Below, piece by piece: positions 11,138 to 19,483 of a stretch of DNA of 64,000 bases (its first letter is position 1; every line of letters starts with the position of its first letter). The position numbers were made by a program, and so were the translations under genes. The notes beneath the pieces were generated by a model. That model saw only the letters and a program-made list of their open reading frames with translations, was not told the origin of the DNA and ran no database searches. Origin of the DNA: Bin5 sp022821545 (lineage in GTDB: Bacteria; Chloroflexota; Anaerolineae; Caldilineales; Caldilineaceae). The stretch is from the NCBI GenBank assembly GCA_963664085.2, contig CAXXLO010000002.1, positions 1,116,001-1,180,000 of the forward strand. Direction: 5' to 3'.

Positions 11138-14047
11138 ATGCTGCCAAGATCGCCTTTACGCCGCCTCCTGCTGGTCGGCATCCTAATCGCGTCACTCGGT
11201 GTATTCTTCGACGTTATCAGCCCGCGTTTGGCGCCCTGGCTGACGCTTGCCCCGCTGAACGTTGGCGGTGACAGGCAGCCGGGCGATATAAGACTCTCCG
11301 GGTCGCCCACCTTTCAGACTTTGTCCATAGACGGGGAGGTTGTGTTGGAACGCGCCGGCTCCCACTTCGGACGGCCCCGCATCAGCCCTGACGGCGTCCT
11401 GATGGCGATAACGGTCGTTCCCACGGGCACGGAGACGATCGGCCTGGCCGAGATCTACGTGATCGAGCGCGCCACCGGGCGCGTGCGCGAACGCATCCCC
11501 GGTCACAACCCGCGCTGGCAGACCGGACGCAGCAACCGGCTCCGCTTCGATCAGCTCGAAGCCAGCGGGATCCGCTCCGCCCTTTACGACGCCGCCAACG
11601 GATCCATCATTCGCGAAGACAGCCTGCAGCCGGACGACAATCCCGCCGAATTGCAACCTGCAGAGCTCGAAACTGCGGCGCTGACCTACCCGGCGACGAT
11701 TCGGGTGGCCCATCATCCGGAAAACAACTGCCGCAACGTTCCCGACTGGCAAGTGGACGTGATCCCTTTCGAAGAGTATGTCGCCCGCTCCGTCCCCGCC
11801 GAGGTTCCCATCTCCTGGTCGCCCGAAGCCCTGGCCGCCCAGGCCGTCGCCACCCGCACCTATGCCTGGTACCAGATCCGGCGCAACCGGCGCTACTATG
11901 ATGTGACCGACTGGGCCAATTTCCAGATGATGTGCAACAATCGCTTCGCTTCCACGGACGCCGCCGTCGCCAGGACGGCAGGCCAGTACCTGGCCCATGC
12001 CGGCGACAGCAATAGCGCGCCCATCATCGCCATGTACAGCGCCAAGAACAGCCATCCCACGCTCACCAACTCGGCGGTCTCCTATCTGCAGGCGGTGCCG
12101 GACGAGACCGGCCTCGGTGAAGTTCGCTGGGGGCACGGCTACGGGCTCAGCCAGTGGGGCGCCGCCCGGCGGGGCAAGGCCGGGCAGACCTACCGCCAGA
12201 TTCTCGGCCACTACTATACCGACGTCACCTTGCAGAATGCCAGCCAGCCGGCGCAGGCGATTGGCGGCCTGATCGGCCTGTCCCTGACGGGCTATTTTCC
12301 GGCGGGCGGTCTGCGCTGGGGCGCGCTCGTCCCCGCCGAGTCTCTGTCCGGTACAGTCGACCTGGACCCGGGGCCGGACTCTCTGCCCATCAGCGGCGTC
12401 TGGCTGCGCAGCTCCGAAATTACCAGCGGCAGTACGATCACGGCTTCTCTGACGCTCAGCAACCAGCTGCAAGAGCGGAAAGCGCTGGAAATCGACTGGG
12501 ATGCGCCTTCTGCGCCGACGTTTGAGGCGCCGTCGGTGGTGGAGGTGCAGAGGGCCACTCTTACGCTCGCCACCCCGGAAAGGGGCGCGCGCATCGGCCT
12601 CAGCAACAACTGGATCTGGCAGGGCGAAAACCTCTACAGCACCACCGGGGAGGTCGTCGATGATGCAGCAGCCGATGGCAATCGCGCCCGGGAAGCGCGC
12701 GCCGGTGACCATGAGCTGGGCTGGTGGTACGGCCCTTACGCAACCGACATCCCCCACAAGGCCACCTACCGCGCGCTCTTCCGCCTGCGCCGGGGTGAAC
12801 CTGACGACGACAATAACGACAATGTGCTGCCGGATCAGCCCATCGCCCATCTCGATGTGACCGACAAGGGGGGGACGCTGCGCTTGGGCCTGCGCGACAT
12901 CTGGCCGAGTGACTTCACCAGCGCGGGCGAATACGTCGAGATCCCCGTCGACTTCCATCTGTTTAACCCGGTTGAGGGGATCGAGTTCCGTGTGAAATGG
13001 TTCGGAGAGGTGGACCTGGCCCTGGACCGGGTACAGCTGTGGCAGCTGCAGAACATATCGTCAAGAACGAAGATCGATTGGGCGCTCCCCCACAGCGGCA
13101 TATCAACGGTATCCGCGATCGCCTTCGATGCCGCCGGAAATGCCAGCCCCGTCGTCACAAAACAGATCGAATATGGCAGCGAACAGCCGCCGGTGTTCGG
13201 CGATCTGGAGCACGTGGAGGGCTGGTGGACAAGACTGCCTGTCCTGATTTCAGTCCCTGTGCAGGACTTCAACAGCGGATTGGACGCGAACAGCGGACGG
13301 CTGCTGCTGGGCGGCGAGGAGAAGACCGCCGTCTTCAGCCTGCCCAACGCCCCCCTGGACGCGCAGAAGCTGTCAGCATCCCTGACCGACCTGGCCGACG
13401 GCACGTACACTGTACGCTTTCGGGCCAAAGACCGGTCCGGGCTGCAGGGGGAAAGCGAATCCGGCCAGTTGCGGGTCGACCGGACGCCGCCTGGAGTTGA
13501 GGCGCAGGCCGTGCAGGTGACCTCTGACAGTTCGAACGGAGAGGACCCAACCCCTACACCCACCGCTACACCCAACGCTACACCCACTGCCGTCGCGCGC
13601 GGATTGTTCAGCGGGCCGGTCCAGGTTACCATCGAAGCCGAAGACGCCACCAGCGGCGTCTGGGGGACCGCCTATGTCCTCAACGACGGGCCGGTCGTAC
13701 TGTACGGAGGGCCGTTCACGATTTCCGAGGATGGCATTCACAATGTCCGTTACTGGGCAAAGGACAATGCCGGCAACTATTCGAGCAGCCACCGGCTGCG
13801 GGTCTGGATCCGCAGCGGCAGTTCATCCGACGATGACTCATCCAACGACAGTTCATCCGGCGACAGTTCGTCCGACGGCAGTTCATCCGGCAGCAGTGCA
13901 TCGAGCGGCAGTGCATCGAGCGGCACTGCATCGAGCGACCGTACGCTCAGCGGCAATGCGCCCGTCGCCGGCGCACCCGGCAGCAATGCACAGGTTGACG
14001 GCTACTTGTACAGGGCGTACGTCCCGGGGCTGAAACAGGACGAATAG
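11138..14047 (+). CDS. SpoIID/LytB-domain secreted protein with long C-terminal extension
   Basis: 969-aa exported protein. An N-terminal signal anchor ('LLLVGILIASLGVFFDVI') is followed by a region without recognised motifs and then a SpoIID/LytB domain at about residues 200-365, with 'IPFEEYVARSVPAEVP', 'ALAAQAVATRTYAWY' and the conserved 'GHGYGLSQWGAARRGKAG'. SpoIID proteins are lytic transglycosylases acting on peptidoglycan; outside sporulating Firmicutes they are cell-wall remodelling factors. Beyond lie beta-rich Ig-like segments, a TPTPTATPNATPT linker near residue 805, and a Ser/Gly/Asp tract (about 890-940) built from 15-18-bp degenerate nucleotide repeats. The protein ends in 'YRAYVPGLKQDE'. 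Transcribed divergently from tsaE. Confidence 0.85.
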   Translation: MLPRSPLRRLLLVGILIASLGVFFDVISPRLAPWLTLAPLNVGGDRQPGDIRLSGSPTFQTLSIDGEVVLERAGSHFGRPRISPDGVLMAITVVPTGTETIGLAEIYVIERATGRVRERIPGHNPRWQTGRSNRLRFDQLEASGIRSALYDAANGSIIREDSLQPDDNPAELQPAELETAALTYPATIRVAHHPENNCRNVPDWQVDVIPFEEYVARSVPAEVPISWSPEALAAQAVATRTYAWYQIRRNRRYYDVTDWANFQMMCNNRFASTDAAVARTAGQYLAHAGDSNSAPIIAMYSAKNSHPTLTNSAVSYLQAVPDETGLGEVRWGHGYGLSQWGAARRGKAGQTYRQILGHYYTDVTLQNASQPAQAIGGLIGLSLTGYFPAGGLRWGALVPAESLSGTVDLDPGPDSLPISGVWLRSSEITSGSTITASLTLSNQLQERKALEIDWDAPSAPTFEAPSVVEVQRATLTLATPERGARIGLSNNWIWQGENLYSTTGEVVDDAAADGNRAREARAGDHELGWWYGPYATDIPHKATYRALFRLRRGEPDDDNNDNVLPDQPIAHLDVTDKGGTLRLGLRDIWPSDFTSAGEYVEIPVDFHLFNPVEGIEFRVKWFGEVDLALDRVQLWQLQNISSRTKIDWALPHSGISTVSAIAFDAAGNASPVVTKQIEYGSEQPPVFGDLEHVEGWWTRLPVLISVPVQDFNSGLDANSGRLLLGGEEKTAVFSLPNAPLDAQKLSASLTDLADGTYTVRFRAKDRSGLQGESESGQLRVDRTPPGVEAQAVQVTSDSSNGEDPTPTPTATPNATPTAVARGLFSGPVQVTIEAEDATSGVWGTAYVLNDGPVVLYGGPFTISEDGIHNVRYWAKDNAGNYSSSHRLRVWIRSGSSSDDDSSNDSSSGDSSSDGSSSGSSASSGSASSGTASSDRTLSGNAPVAGAPGSNAQVDGYLYRAYVPGLKQDE

Positions 14048-14116
14048 GACGAGTGCCCCCCATTGCCCCCGCGGTTGCCCCCATTACCCGCTGCCGTTCC
14101 GGTTGCCGCCGGCGTC

Positions 14117-16729
14117 TCAGCGGTCGCTGGCCACAATCCACTGCAACAGCTGATCACCGTGCTCCTTGACCAGCGCGGTGGCCCGCTCCGAATCGGCGGC
14201 TTCTGCCCGTATTTCGAAGAGCGGCTGCTCGGGGTTGGGGCCGATGTGGACCCACTCCTCGGCGCCGAAGTGGATCTTCAGACCATCGATCGTGACGACG
14301 CCATCCCCCTGGTAGCTCTGATTCAGCAGGCGCATGACCGTTCCTTTAGCTTCCCACGGGCAGTCCACGCGATGGTGCGCCATGAAGAAATGCGGCAGAC
14401 CGGCAACGATCTCACTGACCGCTGCCTGACGCAGGCCAAGATATTCGAGCAGCCGCACGGTCGCCAGCAGCCCGTCCGATACCGGCTGCAGATCGGGGAA
14501 AATGAAATGGCCTGCCCCATCGGTGGCGAACAGCACATCCCCGTCCGCCGCGCGCATCAGGTCCCGCAGGTCGTTCTGGGTGAAGACGATCTGACCGTCG
14601 TACCGGTCTACGACCGTCTCAAAGGCACGCGGCAACACCGCGGGCAGGGCGACCCGGGCGCCGGGATTGGCGTGCATGGCCAGCTCCAGCAGAAGTAACG
14701 CCGCCGTCAGATCGTCCAGCACGACGCCCCTCTCGTCGATAAGAAAGACCCTCTCTCCGTCTACATCGAGCTTGACGCCCACGCCGGCATCGAGCACGCC
14801 CATGATCTTGGCCATATGCTGGAGCTGGTGGCGAAACTGATCGGCAACGGACGGTCTGCTGTCATCGCGCAGCGCGCCCAGCTTCGGCCCATTCAGAGGC
14901 AGATAGTCGACTTCGAGGAGGTTGAGAATAGTCGACATCGTTTCGCCGCCCAGGCCGTGGGAGGTATCGACGACGATCTGGGGATGGACGTGGGGGGCTG
15001 TGGCGAGGACGCGATCCCGGTCGACACCGGCGACAAAGCTCTCAATATAGCCTGCCGTGGGGTCGGCGGGATAGTCGATCTGCCCGACCTCGTCGAGGAA
15101 GGCGCGCCGGAAATCCTCGCGAGAGAAGCTGCGTTCGACGGAGCGTTCGGCAACCCGGCTCTGGTCCAGGCCCTGGCTGTCCATGAAGCGGAAGTCGACG
15201 ACGCGCTGGTCGAGGGGGCTGAGACGGACATGCACGCCGGCCGAGGCCGAAGCGTTGGTACGAACGAAGTGACGAACGACGGGCACCGGCGCCTCGCCCA
15301 GGTCCCAGACGTCCACGCCGGCGCTGGACAGTCCGCTCATCAGGGCGCGGATCAACATGCGGGAGCTGCGGTGTGAGTCCCGGTTGATGACGACGTAGCT
15401 GCCGCGCGGGAGGTTGGCGCCGAGACTGCTGCCGAGCTTGGCCGCGAATTCGGGCGTAAAATCGACATTGACTACGCCGCTGACACCGGCTCTGCCGAAT
15501 AGCGAGCGGCGCCCGCGGCTGCCCCAGATGATGCTCTCCCGCACCACCGCGCCCGGCTCGATGCGCTTGTTCGGCCACAGTTTCACGTCGGGATGCACAA
15601 CACAGTTCTCGTCCAGCACACAGTTGTCGCCGATGACGACGTCCTCATAGGCGATGGTCCCGCTCTTGAGACTGCACTGGCGGCAGATGATCGCCCCCAA
15701 CAGCTCGCAGGTTTCCCCTATGTACGTGTTGCGCCAGACGACGCAGTGCTCCAGGCGGCTGTACCGGTCCACGATGGTGTAATCGCGGACCACACACGGC
15801 CCCTGGATCGTCACACCCTCCTTGATTTTTACTGCGTTGCCGAGATAGACAGGCCCGTCAATGCGTGCGTCGGCGGCGATCTCCACGTCTGCGCCCAGGA
15901 TCAGGTCGCCGCGCCGGCGCGCGCCTTCAAACAGGGACGCGTTGCCCTCGCCGTCTTCGCCTGGATTGGACGGTTCAACGGCTTCGGCCGGCGCAATTGC
16001 GCCGAGCGGCTGGGGCAGCCAGACCTTGCCGCTGATGAGGTCCGCGTTGGCGCGCATGTACTCACCGATCGTGCCGACGTCACACCAGTAGCCCTCGGCC
16101 ACGTAGGCTTGCAGCCGCTCCCCCCGTTGCAGGAGATCGGGGAACAGCTCGGTGGAAAAGTCGTAGGCGACGTCGTCGGGGATATAGTCCAGGACCGCCG
16201 GTTCGAGCACATAGATGCCGGTGTTCACACGGTCGGAGCGGACCGCGCTCCAGTCCGGCTTTTCGAGGAACTGGGTGATATTGCCGCTTTCGTCGCTGAC
16301 AACTGCGCCGTATTCAAGAGGGTTGGGAACGGAATAGACCGCGAGCGTGGCAAGAACGCCCGCTGTAATGTGATGCTGGACGGCGGCCCGGAGGTTGAAG
16401 TCGGTCAGGGCGTCGCCGCTGATAACCAGAAAGGTATCGTTGAGATGGCCGGCGGCGTTCTTGACGCCCCCGGCGGTGCCCAGAGGCATCTCTTCGACCA
16501 CATAGGTGATATCGAGACCGAGAGCGCTGCCGTCACCGTAAAAGTCCTGGATCACCGAAGGCAGATACTGGAGGGTAATCACGACCTCGGTAATGCCGTG
16601 ATATTTGAGCAACTCAAGAATATGGCCGAGCACCGGCTTGTCGACAAGGGGGACCATCGGCTTGGGACGCCCAATCGTCAGTGGACGCAAGCGGGAGCCT
16701 TCTCCGCCGGCCATGACTACGGCTTTCAT
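14117..16729 (-). CDS. Mannose-1-phosphate guanylyltransferase-like / phosphomannomutase-like fusion
   Basis: 870-aa fusion. Residues 1-235 are a nucleotidyltransferase with 'VVMAGGEGSRLRPLT', 'GRPKPMVPLVDKPVLGH' and 'VISGDALTDFNL', the NDP-sugar pyrophosphorylase signature. Residues 265-390 are left-handed beta-helix hexapeptide repeats. The rest follows the phosphohexomutase fold, but the catalytic phosphoserine loop (normally TASHNP) is replaced by 'NASASAGVHVRLSPLDQR', and the metal loop DGDxDR reads 'LDVDGERVFLID'. The mutase half is therefore probably not an ordinary mutase, as in similar fusions known in Cyanobacteria and Chloroflexi. Expected role: activated mannose or glucose for glycans. 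Two 17-bp direct repeats sit immediately before the start. Confidence 0.88.
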   Translation of the reverse strand: MKAVVMAGGEGSRLRPLTIGRPKPMVPLVDKPVLGHILELLKYHGITEVVITLQYLPSVIQDFYGDGSALGLDITYVVEEMPLGTAGGVKNAAGHLNDTFLVISGDALTDFNLRAAVQHHITAGVLATLAVYSVPNPLEYGAVVSDESGNITQFLEKPDWSAVRSDRVNTGIYVLEPAVLDYIPDDVAYDFSTELFPDLLQRGERLQAYVAEGYWCDVGTIGEYMRANADLISGKVWLPQPLGAIAPAEAVEPSNPGEDGEGNASLFEGARRRGDLILGADVEIAADARIDGPVYLGNAVKIKEGVTIQGPCVVRDYTIVDRYSRLEHCVVWRNTYIGETCELLGAIICRQCSLKSGTIAYEDVVIGDNCVLDENCVVHPDVKLWPNKRIEPGAVVRESIIWGSRGRRSLFGRAGVSGVVNVDFTPEFAAKLGSSLGANLPRGSYVVINRDSHRSSRMLIRALMSGLSSAGVDVWDLGEAPVPVVRHFVRTNASASAGVHVRLSPLDQRVVDFRFMDSQGLDQSRVAERSVERSFSREDFRRAFLDEVGQIDYPADPTAGYIESFVAGVDRDRVLATAPHVHPQIVVDTSHGLGGETMSTILNLLEVDYLPLNGPKLGALRDDSRPSVADQFRHQLQHMAKIMGVLDAGVGVKLDVDGERVFLIDERGVVLDDLTAALLLLELAMHANPGARVALPAVLPRAFETVVDRYDGQIVFTQNDLRDLMRAADGDVLFATDGAGHFIFPDLQPVSDGLLATVRLLEYLGLRQAAVSEIVAGLPHFFMAHHRVDCPWEAKGTVMRLLNQSYQGDGVVTIDGLKIHFGAEEWVHIGPNPEQPLFEIRAEAADSERATALVKEHGDQLLQWIVASDR

Positions 16730-16731
16730 AA

Positions 16732-16767
16732 TCTGTGTCCAGTGACCGTATCTGTGTCCAGTGACCG
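16732..16767 (-). repeat. Pair of 17-bp direct repeats before the pyrophosphorylase gene
   Basis: TCTGTGTCCAGTGACCG occurs at 16732-16748 and again at 16751-16767, period 19. The first copy ends two bases from the ATG on the other strand, occupying the position of the Shine-Dalgarno region, and no GGAG is present. It could be a regulatory repeat or a local duplication. Confidence 0.45.
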
Positions 16768-16780
16768 CTGCTCAACGGCA

Positions 16781-16860
16781 AGAAAAGAGCGGAGAGAACG
16801 GCAACCGCGCGCCCCTCCCGCTCTTCTTTCCTCAATCCTCACGCCTCGCACAGGGTGACT
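16781..16860 (+). repeat. Purine/pyrimidine element, intergenic copy
   Basis: A purine-rich half (AGAAAAGAGCGGAGAGAA at 16781-16798) is followed by a pyrimidine-rich half ending near 16858. The same 18-mer occurs in reverse orientation at 17220-17237, inside the neighbouring kinase-like gene. This copy lies in the gap between the two genes. Confidence 0.55.
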
Positions 16861-16868
16861 GGCCTCCG

Positions 16869-17780
16869 CTAGATCGGCGGCCAGGGATAGTTCCGCTGGT
16901 GAACGGGCGGCGATGGATACTGGCGGGAAGTGAGCAGCTCGCTGATGCGGCGGCGCAGGGCCTCCAGCTCGGGCTCGCTGAGCAGCAGGCCCAGCGTACG
17001 ATGCACCGGACCGGTGTCGACCAGGCCCCGCAGCGACTCCAGGTCGGCGAGCAGCCCTTCTTCGATGGTTTCTCCGGCAAACTCCCAGATAACGGTGCGC
17101 AGCTTATACTGATGATGGAAGCAGATGCCGTGGTCGATGGCCCACATATGCGCGGGGCGAGGAGTGAGGAGTGAGGAATGAGGAGTGAGAGGCGAGTATG
17201 CCGTTCTCTCTTTCCTCTCTTCTCTCCGCTCTTTTCTCGCCGTTTCATAAAGACAGTGCCCGGCCTTGCGGTCGGCGTTGTTGATGAGATAGTCGAAGAG
17301 TGTGAGGCGGCGCAAGGCGGGGGCGTAGCGGGCGTCCTCGCGCATATTGAAGTAGTGTATGTCCGGGTCGCACTCGATGAAAAACTGAATGCTGCCCGGC
17401 CCGCGCGGCCCGTCGCGCAGGACGGTGGGCGGCACAAGGCGCCAACCCAGGGCTTCGCTGACGAGAAAGGCCGCGGTCTCGCGCTGGCATAGCGTGCCCG
17501 CCGGGAAATCCCACAGCGGATTCTCGCCGCGGCGCGGTTTGTAGACGGCCGAAATTTCGTGCTGTTGGTGATGGACGGTGGCCAGAAAGGTGTAATTGGA
17601 ACTGTATGGCAGCAGCCCCTTCTCTTCGATAGTCCCTTCTGCCAGGGCGCTCAATATCTCGCCGTCCGCGGTCGCGGCCGGGCCGCCGCGCCCGTCCTGC
17701 TCGGCAACGGGCGATCTGCCGCCATCCACGTCGCGGCTGTTGTCTTCACTATGCACCCGCTGTTCGAGGTTGTCCATCAT
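16869..17780 (-). CDS. SCO1664-family protein, PI3/4-kinase-like, with in-frame insertion
   Basis: 303-aa member of the SCO1664 family (TIGR03843), distantly related to phosphatidylinositol 3/4-kinases and one of three proteins that travel together in Actinobacteria and Chloroflexi. Visible motifs: 'SAVYKPRRGENPLWDFP' (nucleotide-binding Lys) near residue 78, the catalytic-loop-like 'LFDYLINNADRKAGHCL' at 161-177, and 'WAIDHGICFHHQYKLR' from 213. Between the last two, residues about 179-209 are an Arg/Glu then Ser/Thr/Pro stretch with no family counterpart, encoded by a repeat element. The first 40 residues are low complexity, so translation may start later. The other trio members follow immediately upstream on this strand. 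Substrate unknown. Confidence 0.85.
   Translation of the reverse strand: MMDNLEQRVHSEDNSRDVDGGRSPVAEQDGRGGPAATADGEILSALAEGTIEEKGLLPYSSNYTFLATVHHQQHEISAVYKPRRGENPLWDFPAGTLCQRETAAFLVSEALGWRLVPPTVLRDGPRGPGSIQFFIECDPDIHYFNMREDARYAPALRRLTLFDYLINNADRKAGHCLYETARKERREERKERTAYSPLTPHSSLLTPRPAHMWAIDHGICFHHQYKLRTVIWEFAGETIEEGLLADLESLRGLVDTGPVHRTLGLLLSEPELEALRRRISELLTSRQYPSPPVHQRNYPWPPI
17154..17246 (-). repeat. Purine/pyrimidine element inserted in frame in the SCO1664-family gene
   Basis: On the coding strand it is a purine-rich half containing AGAAAAGAGCGGAGAGAA (17237 down to 17220), then GAGAGAACGG, then a pyrimidine half of CTCACTCCTC-type repeats. It encodes about 31 extra residues between two catalytic motifs without breaking the frame. 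The 18-mer is identical to that of the intergenic copy 420 bp away in the opposite orientation. Confidence 0.55.
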
Positions 17781-17864
17781 CAGGTAGTGAATGGTGGATT
17801 GTGGTCAGTAACTGCCGCTGCCATGCACTATCCACCGACCACTGTCCACTAACCACTGGTGTTC

Positions 17865-18449
17865 CTAAATGGACAGCGGAAATGCGTGGCCGTTCGTGCG
17901 CGGGCAGAAATGACCGTCCGGCTCGATAACGCGTCCGCACAGGGGGCAGTCCGGCCGGCCCGCGGCCACGACCTGCAGGGCATGTTCGCTCAGGGAGCGC
18001 ATCTGCGACCGCGTTGCATAGAAGCGGGCTTTCAGGTCGTTGCCCTCGTCATCAACCAATTCGGGGCTGGGTGGACCCGCGGCCAGGTCCTGCTCCTCCT
18101 CGCCGACATCCGGGATGGCCTGTGCGATCAGGACCATCAGGTCCTGCCGTTCATCGTATCCCAGCCCGAGTTGCCCGACGCGAAAGGCCGGCTCCAGCGG
18201 TTCGCGCAGGCTGAGAACGCCGGTCTCTTGCTCGACAGCCGGCAGGTCGGCGCGTTCCTTTTCCAGCTCCTCCAACAGTTGCAGAATCGAGGTTGCAAGA
18301 GCGGCCACCTGCTCCTTTTCCATGATCAGTGTGGCCATATCGACGCCCTGGCGGGCCTGCAAAAAGAAGGTGCGCTGACCGGGGCGACCGACCGCATCGG
18401 CAACGATTGCGCTAACTGGATTGAAGTCGAAGGTAAACTGTGATTCCAT
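17865..18449 (-). CDS. DUF3090-family protein (TIGR03847)
   Basis: 194-aa member of the uncharacterised DUF3090 family. It opens with 'FTFDFNPVSAIVADAVGRPGQRTFFLQAR', has the conserved 'LGYDERQDLMVLIAQ' core strand, and ends with a zinc-ribbon-like 'CPLCGRVIEPDGHFCPRTN'. It is the second member of the conserved trio: the kinase-like protein is 85 bp downstream and the phosphomutase 31 bp upstream on the same strand. No activity is known for the family; co-occurrence suggests a shared pathway with a phosphorylated intermediate. The gap to the kinase gene (17781-17864) contains GTGGAT/ATCCAC inverted words. Confidence 0.88.
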   Translation of the reverse strand: MESQFTFDFNPVSAIVADAVGRPGQRTFFLQARQGVDMATLIMEKEQVAALATSILQLLEELEKERADLPAVEQETGVLSLREPLEPAFRVGQLGLGYDERQDLMVLIAQAIPDVGEEEQDLAAGPPSPELVDDEGNDLKARFYATRSQMRSLSEHALQVVAAGRPDCPLCGRVIEPDGHFCPRTNGHAFPLSI

Positions 18450-18480
18450 ATGCCTGTTGCAGGTGATCGGTAAATCGAGC

Positions 18481-19263
18481 TCAGCTTTCTCTTTCCAACT
18501 TTATCACAGGGAATCCACCACTGTCATTCATGGCCAGGATGCTTGGTCCAAAACGGTGAAAAGCGACCACGCTGATCGATGCCGTGCTGATCTGGATGCG
18601 CTGGAAGAGATCGAGCGGCGTGCCCAAATAGTAGGCCAGGCTCGTGCGCAGGACATCGCCGTGGGCAAAGACGACAACGACCTCACCCGTATGCGCTGTG
18701 CGGATGCGTTCCAGGGTTGTAATCACGCGATTCTGCACCTCTCGCAGCGTTTCTCCCCCTGGGAAGCGGAAGCCGCCCGGGAAAACCTGCACCAGTCTCC
18801 ACTCCGGCCGTTTGCTCAGCTCCTTCAGCTCGCCCCCGCGCCATTCGCCGTAATCGACCTCCAGGATGCCCGGTTCAACCGAGACCGGCAGGTCCAGCGC
18901 CGCGGCCAGCGGTTGGGCCGTCTCCAGGCAGCGCAGCAGCGGGCTGGAGTACACGGCGGTGATCGGCTGAGCCTTCAAACGCTCGGCAATCTGTTGGGCC
19001 TGCTCCTTCCCCTTCTCGTTCAGAGGAACACTGGGCGTCCGTCCCGCCAGCGCGCCCCGTTCCGTCCATTCATTTTCACCGTGGCGAATCAGAAAAAGAT
19101 ACGTAGGCCGCGGGGATTCTTCCTTTCCGCGTTCGTCATCGCCCTGGCCTTCCGCCCTGTCTCCCGCCCCTTCTGCCGTCCCGTCTTTCGCCTTGTCTTT
19201 CGCTGCGTCCGGCTCCCCTGTTGTTACGCTCTTGTCCTCGATCAAACCTGTCTCTCTCCCCAA
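18481..19263 (-). CDS. Histidine phosphatase superfamily protein, MSMEG_4193-type probable phosphomutase
   Basis: 260-aa histidine phosphatase/phosphoglycerate mutase-fold protein (TIGR03848-like). The phosphohistidine motif 'LIRHGENEW' is at residues 58-66, 'VYSSPLLRCLETAQPLA' follows, and the second catalytic His is in 'VVVFAHGDVLRTSLAYYLG'. The first about 52 residues are a charged Lys/Glu/Asp/Gly extension. The start used is a TTG without a clear ribosome site; a TTG six codons later (19245) follows GGGGAGAG and is a good alternative. It is third in the trio with the DUF3090 and SCO1664-family genes. In the family's description the neighbouring kinase supports phosphomutase rather than phosphatase activity. 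Confidence 0.85.
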   Translation of the reverse strand: MGRETGLIEDKSVTTGEPDAAKDKAKDGTAEGAGDRAEGQGDDERGKEESPRPTYLFLIRHGENEWTERGALAGRTPSVPLNEKGKEQAQQIAERLKAQPITAVYSSPLLRCLETAQPLAAALDLPVSVEPGILEVDYGEWRGGELKELSKRPEWRLVQVFPGGFRFPGGETLREVQNRVITTLERIRTAHTGEVVVVFAHGDVLRTSLAYYLGTPLDLFQRIQISTASISVVAFHRFGPSILAMNDSGGFPVIKLERES

Positions 19264-19483
19264 GGAGTAGCTTCCCGCGTGTGCGGGTCAATTACACTGT
19301 CATTGTAACCGTGATCCGGCCCTGTGTAAATGCGGGATGAACAGCGGGGGGTGAAGATAGCGGGCGAGGCAGTGCGCGCTTTTGCAGGTGGGTACCGCCG
19401 CGGATGACGGAGACCTGGGTTACATCAACCGGACTGTCTCCGTTTGGAAGCTGCCGATTGAAACATACCGAAGACAGAAAGGG

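Noticed and set aside
13815..13950. Separate repeat element in the SpoIID-protein gene
   Set aside because: The short repeats encode a Ser/Gly/Asp tract in frame and are best explained as part of the protein's low-complexity tail.
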